From Aphanomyces cochlioides (Eukaryota > Oomycota > Saprolegniomycetes > Saprolegniales > Verrucalvaceae): DNA of 64,000 nucleotides. The stretch spans positions 1,860,001 through 1,924,000 of the forward strand of contig JAHQRK010000007.1 of the NCBI GenBank assembly GCA_019828595.1. The letters are read 5' to 3'. Positions 1 to 11,032 of this stretch are shown here, one piece after another. Position numbers and translations under genes: made by a program. How positions within the stretch are numbered: position 1 is the stretch's first letter; each line of letters begins with the position of its first letter. The notes below the pieces were generated by a model, which saw nothing but the letters and a program-made list of their open reading frames with translations, searched no databases and was not told the origin of the DNA.

Positions 1-44
1 TTCTTGCGCTTTCCGAGCGTACTGACCTTCTTCAACGACGCCAT
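1..44 (-). CDS. 5' end of an unidentified reverse-strand gene (partial)
   Basis: Reading the minus strand from an ATG at 44, fourteen codons (MASLKKVSTLGKRK) stay open to the window edge. The peptide is basic. A possible 5' splice site (AAG followed by GTCAGT) lies six codons in. Too little is visible to name a family. The start is placed here because it is the first ATG before an AT-richer flank. Confidence 0.25.
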   Translation of the reverse strand, partial: MASLKKVSTLGKRK

Positions 45-801
45 CTCTCTCTTGACGGTTGACTTGACTTGCACGACGCAAATTGAGAAAAAGATCACTC
101 GAGATCGAAATCGTATCCCACATTCGTTTTCATTATAGTATACTTTACTTCAGTTAAAATTCCGAATCTGACTCGACATTGTTGAATTTGTATTCGAGAC
201 GTCTTTTATTGTTCGCTACGATTTTTCTTCCAACGTCTTGGCAAGATCGGTCATGGCTACCTTGGCTCGACCTCATTTCCGCCCTATTTGCTTTGAAAGC
301 TCGTAGTCCAAGCAGTTCGTTTAATGTCTAAGAGAGTTCACTATCTACTGTCTTTCCTGCAGTTCTCTTGGCTCTTTGTGACACCCAGATTGGTCTCTTT
401 TGTCCGGAAATGCGGCTCGAGCTTGGCCATCGCATATGTAGCCAAGAGAATCGCCAAACGAGTCCAGACTTCAACAACAGCTCAGCAATTGTCTTTTTTC
501 CATGTAGCCGTTGTCAGCTTCTTCGTTTCTGTCGAGCTGCACTTGCAAATAAGATCGACAGGCGTGTGGCGTCGCAACGTGCTGGGGATTTCCATCGAAG
601 TGGCCATAAACTAAATTATTCAAAAAAATCTGAATAAGTGCACATTGAACTTGATCATTTAATACAAGGATGCGTTAAACTGATTTTTTCTTTTCATGTC
701 AACAAAAACAACTTCAACTTCAACATCGTTTTCTATCATGTTGGAAACAAACATCCGGATAAACTTAACATTATCCGGTAGACAATCTTGAAGAGACGTG
801 C
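45..801. other. Intergenic region
   Basis: No gene is supported here. Two overlapping plus-strand frames (324-637) stay open but show no family motif. A pair of oppositely oriented TCCGGAT-type sites lies at 753-779, immediately before the next gene. Confidence 0.5.
753..779. promoter_or_regulatory. TCCGGATA motif pair upstream of the PX/IQ gene
   Basis: ATCCGGATAA at 753-762 and TTATCCGG at 771-778 face each other 23-49 nt before the ATG at 802. The same palindromic core recurs before other gene starts in this window, which suggests a shared promoter element. This is inference from recurrence only. Confidence 0.4.
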
Positions 802-2885
802 ATGGGCTTACCAACCGAGGATGTCCATGAGATCGCCGCGAACGCATGGGACGAGCTCGGCATTCCGTCCGGTTCGTCTGTTGATCGCATAGTAGCAGTG
901 TACCGTGAAATCAGCCTGAAGCGAGCGCTCGGAATGGAAGTTGACAACGAATTCTACAGAAAAGCCGTCGCTTACCGGTTTCTCAACTCGATTTCGTTGG
1001 CGCGCAAAGAGTACAAGCCGTCGGATATTCTACCGCTCCTGCAAGCAATGGATGCAACAGGCGGCGGCGATGATCCGTCGCGAAGTGTCCGAGCTTGTGC
1101 GATGTTGGATGTCTCTATTGGATGTATGGAACGCGCTCAAAGTCCATGGCAGCTTCCATACGTCAACTATGTCATCCATGTCCACTACTGCATGCGCAAA
1201 CACGTCGTTCGGCGGCGATACAGTGAGTTTCTCGCACTGCATGAAGCCCTGTCCAAGAAACTCCCCGTGATTCCTCATGTACTGTGCACTCTAGCTGCAA
1301 ACGTATTCACCCCATTTATCCTAGCTGCCTGGTAAATCATGGCGATACAAGTTGACCATGCCAGGTGACCGCGCCCGGGACTTAATTGCCTACTTGAGTC
1401 GAATCATTCATCTCTTGACGCATCGAAACCTTTTCTCAACTGACATCATGGCGTTTCTCGAGATTGATTACTGCAAAATACGAAGCGAGGAAGAGGCTTT
1501 GTCAGCCGAGTGCCTCAATCGCATCGCCCCTGTCTTGGATGGCTCGATTGTCTTCCTTGTCGACTCAGGGTGGGTGAGTAAGTGGCGCAGCTTTGTCTTG
1601 GACAAAGATGGCATGTCCCCCCCTGGTCCAATCTCAAACGACCAGCTCCTCGACGAAACGACAGGCGAGCCCAAGAAACACTTGGTCGCCCCGCGGCATT
1701 ATCGCTTCCTCAGTGCCTCAGGTAGGGTTTGTTTGCCTCTCCATCTGAAACTTTGTGCTCGTAGCCTGGAAATTTTTCTTCTTGACCTATCGTGGTGGGC
1801 CAGTTCTTCCCCGTAATACAAAGAGCATCTACGCTCCTCGAGCATTGAGTCTTGATATGGCATGCTTGAGGATCCAAGCGTTCGCCCGTGGGTACTTGGC
1901 TCGCATTCATGCTCGTCGTCGCCGTCAAACCATTGGACTGCAGCGTCCCATCATGGAACGTTCACTCGAAGCGATGGAGAAACTCCAGCTCGCCGAGCAA
2001 AAGTAAGCTGTCACCTTGGGGACGTGATAACCTGAGCATTCTCGTAGGATGAACCACATCCGATCTCTCTTGGATCTCAAAGTCACGCAGAATCGTCATG
2101 CAGCAGCCATTACGATTCAAAAAGCATTCAGGCGATACCGCCATAAATCCATCTTTGGCGTCGAAGAGCCCGTCAAGGTCGGCAGTAGCATGGATGTGGT
2201 CGATCTCATTTGATTGTTTGTGTAGGTGGAACTGAAATCTCGGACTGCCGACAACATCACTGATTACTTCACGTTGCAAGAAATTGGTCTCCTGGGGGAC
2301 GACGAGACGCGACTCGTGCAATTTATCAACACGATGCAAAAAGGCATTGCGATCCTCAAGGTACTTCCATTGGTCCTGACGTCACTGATACCTCGGGCGA
2401 GTGTAGCTCAGTTCTCGCTACAAATCGACACCAAAGCTCAAATTCTTCAAGCTGGACCGCATTGGTTCGCAGCTCATGTGGACTTGCAAAGCCAAACCCA
2501 CGCCTAAGTCGATCGTTTTGGCTGATTGCTTGCGTATTTCAATCGAATCACCTGTCGTGATCAAGTCTCTCTTGGGTCTTCCCACGAAACGTGAGGTTTG
2601 CCGAATGAAATCATAGTCTTCCATGACACGATGATGACACAGAGAGGGTTGGAGCACGGCGTCGTCTTGACATTGCCAGATAAGAAGGAAATCGTACTCG
2701 TCGCTGACTCGGAGTGCGCTTGTCAAGCTCTCTTCTTTGGTTTGAATATTCTCATCAAGGAAGGCAAGGATTCACTCAAAGCACCCAACCGCTTTGACCA
2801 AGATGGCGTCATGCGACGACAGAATGTTCACGCCAAGGATGTCATCCGTCAAGCATTGGCTGTCCATGATCAGCTTGAAACGTAG
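802..2885 (+). CDS. PX domain, IQ motifs and PH-like region protein
   Basis: Seven exons are inferred: 802-1278, 1325-1721, 1765-2002, 2048-2177, 2226-2360, 2407-2575 and 2617-2885. They encode about 604 residues. Residues about 118-185 form a PX (phosphoinositide-binding) domain, with RRYSEF at 138-143 and a basic LPGKSWRYK segment after the first splice. Two IQ-like calmodulin-binding motifs follow (IQAFARGYLARIHARRR and ITIQKAFRRYRHK). The C-terminal third looks like a PH-type fold (GVVLTLPDKKEIVLVADS and a final helix). The likely role is membrane or endosome association under calmodulin control; this is inferred from domains. The sixth intron is uncertain: 2576-2616 (41 nt) restores frame, but a 26-nt alternative or a sequence error would also do so. 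All other introns are 43-48 nt. Confidence 0.72.
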
Positions 2886-2953
2886 ATCTACAAAGTCAAG
2901 CCAAATATAGCAGTTGCCATCATGAGTTTCATTTCATCTTGATTGATATCACG

Positions 2954-3659
2954 ATGCCAAAGCAACGATGGCATTGGCAATGTCGTCAAAAGAGTCGCAT
3001 GGCCGCATCTGTGAATTTAATCAGCTGGGTAGAGTCGCCACCACTCCGCAAGGTACATTTCGGTCGCCCAAGGTAATCGTGGAGCTCATTTTTGGGTGGT
3101 AGCTCCAAAGTCGCAAGGCGTTTGATGCATGGCTGGCCACGAAGTGCACCAAGAAGCAAAAAGCAGACGATGGAGGACACGAAGAGACAAACTCTGTGGA
3201 CGACCTGGCGAACAAAAGATTTCGAGCTTGGTGCCGGAAAAAAGCCAAGACGACACCTGTGAAGCCAGCGGAAGAACCACCGCTGACTGTGCGCTATCCA
3301 CCATTCAAGCCACGTCTAGAGCACAAGTACAGCGTGAAGAAGACAACCAAGACGTCGAAAAAACCCAAAGCTGTTGCAACCGCAACGAGGAAGGAGGATA
3401 GAGCAGCAGAAGAAGCGTATCAAGCATGGTTGGCAAGGAAGACAGCCGTAAGTCGAGTCAAGAGTCGCATGGCAAAAGCGAGCCGCAAAGAAAACGAGAA
3501 AGCTCGGTACTCGACCACCGCTCTGTTGTCATGCACTTTGGAATACGTAGGCTGCAAGAGCACGCTGACAAGTGGCGCCGTCAAAGTGTCGTCATGTTGG
3601 CGTACTCGACGAGGGGTCAGGAGAGACGACAACAAGGCAGAACTCAAGAGGATATCTGA
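2954..3659 (+). CDS. FxxWL-motif basic protein (MAP9/CCDC34/CCSAP-like)
   Basis: Three exons (2954-3052, 3103-3506, 3551-3659) give about 203 residues, rich in Lys and Arg. Three copies of an aromatic-tryptophan motif are visible: KAFDAWLATK, KRFRAWCRKK and EAYQAWLARK. The same FxxWL(x)K signature occurs in coiled-coil microtubule-associated proteins such as MAP9, CCDC34, CCDC181 and CCSAP. A role on flagellar or spindle microtubules is therefore plausible, and it fits other flagellar genes in the window. Phases close exactly across both introns (50 and 44 nt). The downstream gene is convergent; the two stop codons lie about 60 nt apart. Confidence 0.6.
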
Positions 3660-3717
3660 ACTGCAGCTATTGTTAATAAGGAGAGACATCCATCTAAGTG
3701 GGAAAACTGTGTGGCAT

Positions 3718-4977
3718 TTACTTGAACACCTTGCCGTCAGCAATGGGCTTGCCTTCCAAGGTGTCTTCGGCGCACCAGTATTCAGTGATGCGGGCCTTGG
3801 CGGCATCGTCCAAGTTGTCAACCTTGGTCCATGTGTAGTATTCGGCATCAGGGTTGGCATCGAGAATGTGTTGGACCGATTGGCCACGGAACATCCAGCA
3901 GCCGACAATTTCAATCAAGCCACCTTCAGCACCGACGACGCTCATCACACCGAAGGCGAACTTGCGCATTTCTTCCGAACGTTGGAGGAAACCAGAGACG
4001 GCGTTGCACGTCATGAACATCTTCTTGTTTTCGTCGTTGTAGTTGTACTTGCAGAACCAGAACGAGTAACCTTCAGCATCGAGGTTTTCCCACAACCAGT
4101 CCATGGCCTTGACCAAAGGCTTGGTGTTCGAGTAGGCAACCTTCCAGGCATCCATCTTCAATTGGCTGGGGTTGGTGCGGTTCAAGGCAGCCAAGGGGTG
4201 TTCGGCCTTCTTTTCCTTTGGCACATCATCGAAGTCTTCTTCTTCGTCTTCAGCAGGCTTCTTCTTTTCTTCCTTCTTGGCCTTAGGGGCGGCGGCAGCC
4301 TTCTTAGGGGCTTCCTTGGCAGCAGCACCATCGGCAAGGGTGGCTTGGTCGCACAAAGGAGCATCACCCACAACAGCGATGAATTCAGGTTGGGCAGCCA
4401 AGGTGGTAAACCAACGGATCAAGCTGGAGTACGGCTTACGGAAATCCTTGTCCAAGGCAAACTTGAAAGGGTAGATCAAGGAGCTGAAGATGGCAATATC
4501 GGCCAAGGTGATTTGTTCACCGACGAAGTAGGTGCGGAGCAACAAGTGGTTTTCCAATACTTGGAAGACCTTCTTTACATCTTCAAGAGCCTTCTTTTCA
4601 GCAGCGGCGTCGTACTTTCGGTAGCCGAAGATGGGGTAGACGAGCACACCAAGAGGGACATCAAGTTCGTTGGTGGCGAAGTCGACCCATTGGTTGACTT
4701 GGGCAGATTCGAAGTAAGTCTTGCCGAGCAAGTAGGTGTCGGCACGGAGACCAGCAACGAAGCGGGCAATGGCGTTCGATTCAAAGATGCCGCCTTCAGG
4801 GGTTTCCAAGACTGGGACCTTACCAATGGGGTTGAACTTCAAGAATTCAGGGGTCTTGTTATCAACGCCCATTTGGAAGTTTTCGGTGACTTCGATGTTG
4901 ATGCCGTTGTATTCGGCGGCGATCAAGCTCTTGAAGACGCGGTAGTTGCCGGGGTAGGTATGCAATTTGTAGGCCAT
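3718..4977 (-). CDS. eEF1G: Elongation factor 1B subunit gamma
   Basis: A single intronless frame of 419 residues. The N-terminal part is a glutathione-S-transferase-like domain (residues 1-205). It starts MAYKLHTYPGNYRVFKSL and has a TLADI helix typical of GST-C. A Lys/Glu-rich linker with KEEKKKP follows (about 225-255). The EF1G C-terminal domain (about 260-419) carries the conserved SFWFCKYNYNDENKK and GCWMFRGQ segments. The protein scaffolds the nucleotide-exchange complex that recycles eEF1A-GDP during translation. Length matches the family. The codons are strongly biased, and the antisense frame also stays open along the whole gene, which is a by-product of that bias. Confidence 0.97.
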   Translation of the reverse strand: MAYKLHTYPGNYRVFKSLIAAEYNGINIEVTENFQMGVDNKTPEFLKFNPIGKVPVLETPEGGIFESNAIARFVAGLRADTYLLGKTYFESAQVNQWVDFATNELDVPLGVLVYPIFGYRKYDAAAEKKALEDVKKVFQVLENHLLLRTYFVGEQITLADIAIFSSLIYPFKFALDKDFRKPYSSLIRWFTTLAAQPEFIAVVGDAPLCDQATLADGAAAKEAPKKAAAAPKAKKEEKKKPAEDEEEDFDDVPKEKKAEHPLAALNRTNPSQLKMDAWKVAYSNTKPLVKAMDWLWENLDAEGYSFWFCKYNYNDENKKMFMTCNAVSGFLQRSEEMRKFAFGVMSVVGAEGGLIEIVGCWMFRGQSVQHILDANPDAEYYTWTKVDNLDDAAKARITEYWCAEDTLEGKPIADGKVFK

Positions 4978-5347
4978 GATGCTTCTTGGACAAAGTCAAA
5001 ATGAAGATTCATGGTTGTCCGCCACCCCAAGAAATTTGAGGCCATCCATTGGTTCTCAAATTAATTATTGTCAATTTCAGTCAAATTTGTATTTTTGACC
5101 AAAAATCAAATGCATTCGATTTGACCATACTGAAGCCAAGTTCAACCGAATATAGGCCATTCTCCGGTTTTTGCTTGACGGTATCCGTAATTTCAAGTCA
5201 TGTGCTGGACGAACGTCAAGCATTTTCGACACGTGGGTATTGTACAATATACATAAATCAAGTATTCGATTGAATGGATGAAATTTGCTTGACGGACATA
5301 CAGCACTCTTTCATTGGTAGTTTAATTTACGTTTTGCGCCAAGGAAG
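4978..5347. other. Intergenic region between eEF1G and the Crypton relic
   Basis: AT-rich spacer holding the eEF1G promoter region and the left flank of the Crypton-like element. No gene, terminal repeat or obvious motif was identified. Confidence 0.4.
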
Positions 5348-7337
5348 ATGCAAAGGGATACAAGCATTCAGGCGCTGCGGGACAATCGAGTCTCAAGGAA
5401 CACGAGAGCGGGCTACAAGAGTGGCGTGAATGTGATAAAAAAGTGGATATTGGATCATGGAGACGCCTCCATGATCGATGAGGATGGTAACATTGATCTC
5501 GATGTATTTGGATATGGCGAGTTTCTCCAGTTTATTGAATGGACGGTTCGACACACCAACAAAAAGCCCGGAACTCTGTCAGGATACCGCTCTCCTCTTC
5601 GGCACTACTATCGCGATGCAGGTAGAGCAGCGCCGATTGAGTTTGACGACGACATAAAGGAGATTTTTCAAGGTAAGCTAGTATTCTGCGAATTAAGTTG
5701 CACTCATTAAAATTTGTAAGGTATACGACGTATGTTTGCCGACGAGGAGCAGCTCTTATCCTCAAGGGACTCGGGGAAGAGACCTCTGGGTTACTCCCTG
5801 TATTCTGCTTTGTGTCATCGGTCGCTTTCGATGTTGGAGGGTGGCTTTGCCCATGTCTATTTAGTTCTCTCCTGGAATTTGATGTGTCGCTCTCGTTCAA
5901 CTCAAACAATCCGCTTGGACCACATATCCTTCGAAAAAGATGCAATCAGTATCGTCTTTTATAAAAGCAAAACGGACCAGGGTGGAATGAAACGTCGTGA
6001 TCCAAAACATATCTACTCGAATCCAATGGAACCAACTACTTGTGTAGTCCTTGCTCTGGCAGTGTATCTCTCCTGCAATCCAACCCATGTGAATGGCTTT
6101 TTGTTTCCTGGCTCCAACCAAAGAGACCGCTTTGGCAAGACTCTACAACGTTTGCTTGGTGATATCACTGAGTCTCGTGGAGAAGTGGTCTCAATCAATG
6201 AAATTGGAAGCACTCTATACGCAAGGGAACCGCTACGTTCGCTTGTTCTGGCTCCACTAGTGGGCCATCCATTATTAGTGTGTGTATTCGATGTGGATGG
6301 AGTATTGGACATGTTCTTAAACGATACATGCATTATGAAAAGGCAGGAGACCAATTCTTGGGTCGTGTCATTGCTGGTCTGCCGTTGAACTCGAGTAAAT
6401 TTGCTTGCCTCCCCCCACACTTTGATATTGTTTGTCCTCCTGTCGTTGATGAAAGTCTACGCCTCATGTTTCCAAGTCTTGCCGCTGTCCCGGCGTTAAC
6501 CTCTGTCCTGCAACTCTGCCTCGCGTCGTTGGTTTTCTACGGTCAATTTTTGTTTAGAGAACTGCCCCACCGACATCCTCTCCTTGCTACGCCAATCTTC
6601 CGAAATGAGACACTAATGCTGTCTCTCCGATCGTTTGTGATGGTTGAATCATCTACTTTGCATCCTACAGGCATCCCACCACATGTGCAGCTCCATGTTG
6701 GTCTTGAAAATACACTCCATGCCCTTGGCAAACTCCCCGACACTGTGGCTGAACGAGTGGAACAGATCAAAGAACAAAATGGTTGACGGCTGGAAACATT
6801 ACTCCTCAGTTTCTCAAATCTACTCTTGAAACTATTCTACAGAGTATGCGCATCGGTGGACCTGCACACAGTCCTTCTCTAACCTGTACAGTGGACGATC
6901 ATGGCTCAAAAATGCATGCATGGGGTGGCTGTCTCCGAAAACTACCCCAAGGATTTTGTTTTCCCTCCGTTGATTTGTCGAGCGCATGGCAACTTTGGTG
7001 GCTAGGCAACACTCACTTGGGCTGGCCACCATTTCGATTTCTTGATACGATAGATTCCAATATCTCTACGCAACGACGTCAACTTACAGAGTGGAAATTC
7101 GCCATGAATTACCTCAGAACCACCTTTGAACGAACGTCGCGCACGAAAATGTCTACAAAGCCATCTGAGATAGAGGTTTCAAAGGCATTTGAAATTGTCT
7201 TGCCTCATGTAAACTCCATTTGTTCTGCACATGGCGCAAACTCGGGCAAACGACGCGTCTCCCAACTCAAACTCTTGACAGTAGTCCGAGATCTGCGCAA
7301 GCACGCTCGTTCACAACTCCAAAACTCGAGCGATTGA
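5348..7337 (+). pseudogene. Crypton-type tyrosine recombinase (frameshifted)
   Basis: Exon 5348-5672 and the region from 5721 onward (48-nt intron) encode a tyrosine recombinase. The N-terminal SAM-like part includes RNTRAGYKSG. A WNLMCRSR segment corresponds to the first catalytic Arg region. The conserved HSIRKG box lies at 6211-6228, and the segment GHVLKRYMHYEKAGDQFLGR holds the likely Tyr nucleophile. The C-terminal GCR1_C-like DNA-binding region reads AWQLWWLGN and LTEWKFAMNYL. Two frameshifts break it: one just before the HxxR box (about 6208-6211) and one near 6780. Cryptons are DNA transposons common in oomycetes and fungi and lack terminal inverted repeats; none are seen here. It is probably inactive, although a sequencing error at either shift cannot be excluded. 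Confidence 0.8.
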
Positions 7338-8854
7338 AAGTAGACTGTAGTAATTTCAGCCAATAAAACCTCACTTGACGTCCATCCAGCAAATTCCAAT
7401 CACAATACAAATTAATTGCATGTGAGTTAGGGTGTGTTTGGGTGTGTTTTGCGTGAATGAGTTAAATACTCGATCCTGATTGGCTGCGAGATTCCGAAAT
7501 CGAATAAAAAAATCGATACATTTCCAGCCCATCTCACTATTTAGAATGTATCTCACATATGTACACTATTGAATTTCCAAGACGATCACATGAATCAATG
7601 TCCCCATGTATCAGTTTACCTGTATAAAGCAATGCCTATTTATAATTAATTATCCAGTTCTATTCATATTGACGTTTTAACAATAGATATATTCAATAGA
7701 TATTTTCTAACTTAATATATTTTATTAAATTATAACCTGTATTTATAAGTGAAATATAGAAAGTCAAGGAGAGTTTGGCGATGGAATTCATGATGGAATA
7801 GCTACACCTGTTGATCTGCAGTATTGATCCATAAACCTCCCTGAGGTAACTATTTATTGTGGCAATCAATCTATCTTACATACCCTCCGACTTTCGTGCG
7901 AATTGATTGGGGATTACATTGATTTTTTACCCAATCAAAACGAGGACACTCACATGGTGTGGACAATTTGTCTGCACGTCAGCTTCATCGCCGGCACCAC
8001 CCAACCATGAGCACACGAAGGATGGTAGGAACTCAGTATTGGCTAAGTCAAGCCATTCTACAAGGAGGAATTAATAGTTAGCTTTTGTTTTCTGTTTCCG
8101 GCGCAATGTCTCGAGCAACTTTTCTCACGGGCTCTGTTGAGGCTGAAATCAAGGATGATTTGCCCCCTACTCTCCTTCCTACATACACTCGATGAAGATC
8201 CTTAGCCATATAGTTTTCCAGCACAGCTCTTCTAGTGTCGTCTATTCCAAAGTCACCCTTTTTCTTGCTCCGGCCGCTGCGTGTTTTCTAGATTTCCCAT
8301 CTGATTTGATTGAATTTTCTCTTTTCGGTGCTGCCAATATTTCCCACGCTTGAATGGTGAACTTCAAGCAATTTGCCTTCAAAGATAACTTCATGACGTC
8401 GATAAAAGCCACGCACATCCAACCACTGCTCTACTGACGTTGACGCTTGTGTTTGCCAAGCATATCGTGCTTCCTTGGCATTCCATGCACGTTTCATCAA
8501 CCTACATTCCCAGCTCCATGTTGCAGTATTTATAACGCGATGGAGCACAAAGTCAATCTCGTACTGTACGGAGGGCAAGCATTCTTTAAATCATAACCAG
8601 TCAATGACGCCCCCGAGGGGAAAAGACAGAGAACAGAGCTCCAAGCACGACAATTGAATCCATGCCTCGTGTATCTGCAATGCCAAGCTGCTTCGAGAGC
8701 GAGAAGGATTGTATCTTAAACCACTTGGTGCTACTCACCAAGTGACTGCCAACAAAAACACGACGATTCAAGTTTCGAACGGCCGACAGATTTTCTATTG
8801 CAAAGAGGATCGAACGGCCAGAACTTGGCACACCAACATCAAGTTGAAACGAAA
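7338..8854. other. Long intergenic region with repeat copy
   Basis: AT-rich and gene-poor. It holds one copy of a dispersed repeat (7425-7560). A minus-strand open frame at 8288-8578 (96 codons) has no recognised motif and is not called. No RNA gene was recognised. Confidence 0.45.
7425..7560 (+). repeat. Dispersed GTGTGTTT/CTGATTGGCT repeat, copy 1
   Basis: Contains GTGTGTTT runs, then ACTCGATCCTGATTGGCT and a shared tail ending near TTTAGAATGTAT. It aligns by eye with 50245-50375, which has the same order of blocks with scattered substitutions. Probably a short non-autonomous element remnant. Confidence 0.55.
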
Positions 8855-10014
8855 ATGGGCAACTTCCTGAGCACTCCTCGGACGGACAAAGAGACGTACG
8901 TTGGCGAAGGCAATGGCATCTCGTACGGCGTGAGCTCAATGCAAGGATGGCGCTCGAGTATGGAAGACACACACGTCGCTCGGACTGAGATTCCAGGCTT
9001 CAAAGGTTGCTCGATCTTTGCAGTCTTTGACGGCCATGGCGGCAAATTGGTTGCTCAAGAGAGTGCACAGCGTTTGGTTGACACATTGACAAACACATTG
9101 GACGATACGAAGAGCCCGATGGCCATTGGCGATGCGCTTGAACGCACATATTTCAAAATCGACGATGATCTTCGCGAATTAGACAGAATTGACCTCGGTG
9201 AAGACCAAAGCGGTTGCACGGCAATTGCTGCCTTCATCAACGATCGACATGTAATTGTGGCAAATACTGGAGACTCTCGGGGAGTTCTTGCGACGGCAGG
9301 CAATACCGTCATCCCCATGTCGTTGGATCACAAGCCGAGTAATCCAACCGAGAGGAGTCGCATCGAGAAAGCAGGTGGAGTCGTTCGAAACAATCGTGTG
9401 AATGGAGACCTCGCGGTACTTTTTGCAGTGTCATAGTGTGCGTAACCTTCCTTGCTTAGGTCTCGAGAGCACTGGGCGATTTCTATTTCAAGGAACGAAC
9501 CGACTTGAGTCCAGAGGAGCAACAAGTAAGTGGATGCATTGACTTTTCCCATGTCATGGTCCTTGTAGGTGTCGGCCGAACCCGATATCAAAGTACAAGA
9601 CAGATCGGCCGACAATGAATTCTTGCTCTTGGCTTGCGATGGCGTGTGGGATGTCATGTCCAACGAAGAAGCATGCTCTTATGTCCGGTCACTGATGGCT
9701 CGTGGAGAAAGCAACTTGGGATTAATCTGCGAAGAAGTCTTGGATCACTGTCTTTCACTTGGCAGGTATGCCTTGTGCTCTTCGTATTGTCACACTGTTG
9801 GGTAAATGTGTTTAGTCGCGACAACATGAGCATTGTCTTGATCAAATTTGCCAGTGCGAAAATTGGCTCTGGTGATGGCGTCATGGGCCTTCGAAAAGAG
9901 CGAGCAGAGGCGGAACAAATCAAGCGACAGGAAGAATTAATGCGTCAAGATGCACTACGACAAGCGCCACCGGCGATTCCGTCGAATGCATTTGCAGTAG
10001 TAGGATCGCAATAG
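8855..10014 (+). CDS. Protein phosphatase 2C, copy A
   Basis: Four exons (8855-9415, 9460-9525, 9569-9765, 9816-10014) encode 340 residues. MGNFLS at the start is a typical N-myristoylation signal. Metal-binding PP2C motifs are present: the ME-D pair in SSMEDTHVAR, VFDGHGG, GCTAIAAF, NTGDSRGVL, DGVWDVMSNEEA and GSRDNMS. The C-terminal tail after the catalytic core is Gln/Arg/Ala-rich. The enzyme is a Mg/Mn-dependent Ser/Thr phosphatase, probably membrane-tethered. The introns sit at exactly the same codons as in the second PP2C gene at 11033-12141, so the two are tandem duplicates. Confidence 0.95.
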
Positions 10015-10044
10015 AAGATGTCACAATACAGAGAGGATTTCACA

Positions 10045-10237
10045 GCATGCATGGACTTTCTGTGCAAGAAGTGCCGCGGTTGGTCTCTTCCATGCTGTCC
10101 TTTCCCACAGACATAAGAGCATGTTTCTTCGTTTGACATGACATCCCACAAGTCATCGTAAGCCAGGAGCAAGAGCTCTGTCGCCGTTACTCTGTCTTGT
10201 ACTTGATGTGTGGCTCACAGAGCCCGACGACACCTAC
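10045..10237 (-). pseudogene. Inverted decayed fragment of PP2C exon 3
   Basis: Read on the minus strand, this stretch matches the third exon of the neighbouring PP2C. It contains AAGTACAAGACAGAG and, in translation, LWDVMSNEETCSYV against VWDVMSNEEACSYV in copy A. Frameshifts and a stop break it, and the other exons are absent. It lies head-to-head with copy A, between the two tandem PP2C genes. This points to a local inverted duplication followed by decay. Confidence 0.75.
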
Positions 10238-11032
10238 AAGCCAGGGGATCTTCCTGCGCACATGATGCACCGGACAAATCGGACTGATTGTCACTTTTTT
10301 GAGAAAAAGGACCAACTCCAAAGCAATTTCAAAAAGATTAAAACATTTCACCAAAATTACCCAAATATTGGATAAATTTTCATATTTTTATAAAACTATG
10401 AGCATATGAGTGAAATTGACCAAAAAATCGACAAAAACTTGGGAATTTCTGACATGTATTTCCAATATTTGGACGAACACCCGAAAGGGGGGCATCTCAG
10501 GAACAATTTTCAATTTTCAGGCATGAACAGATGCGCAGCAATGCATATAATCCTTACTATTCACTAACGTTAAGTTGCTTCCCGTCCAGGGATGCCCCCG
10601 TGTTGCTGTGCATGCTGCAGAAGGGACGCTTGCATCGTGATCTTTATTTAAAGCCCCCCCACAGGTTCCTCACTTCAAAGCTGATCCAAGCTGAGTACAT
10701 GAACGATGAGCTGCAGAACATTACTGTATTTGAGGTCCAGTTGCTTCCATGTTGCTTCCATGTTGCTTGTGAAAGCCACACGACTTATATAACACCTCTG
10801 TATTCAGCTCGACCCCTGAGGAAGAGACAAGTGTGCGAATGAAGGAGACCGAAGGAATGATCTTGATGGTCCACAACACTAGGCGTTCATTTATTATAAT
10901 AAAAAATATCTTTTTTCTCGTCCTTTCCATATAAAATGTAGGTGGAACACTTAAGTACGATTTATTTTTATTGTCATTGGTCACCCATGTTCGTCATTTC
11001 CCCATCATAGTAACGGAAGGAAGACTCGACCG
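10238..11032. other. Intergenic region upstream of PP2C copy B
   Basis: AT-rich sequence with no supported gene. Short open frames at 10531-10984 on both strands lack motifs. It presumably holds the promoter of PP2C copy B. Confidence 0.4.

Noticed and set aside
324..637. Two overlapping open frames before the first gene
   Set aside because: No motif, no shared intron pattern and overlapping frames of similar length; most likely chance.
3196..5004. Plus-strand open frame of 602 codons running over the whole eEF1G gene
   Set aside because: Only the first part is the FxxWL-motif gene. Beyond 3507 it is an antisense shadow that stays open because of the codon bias of the highly expressed eEF1G gene; its translation shows no family motif.
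8288..8578. Minus-strand 96-codon frame
   Set aside because: It has several Trp and Arg residues but no recognisable domain and no continuation through plausible introns.
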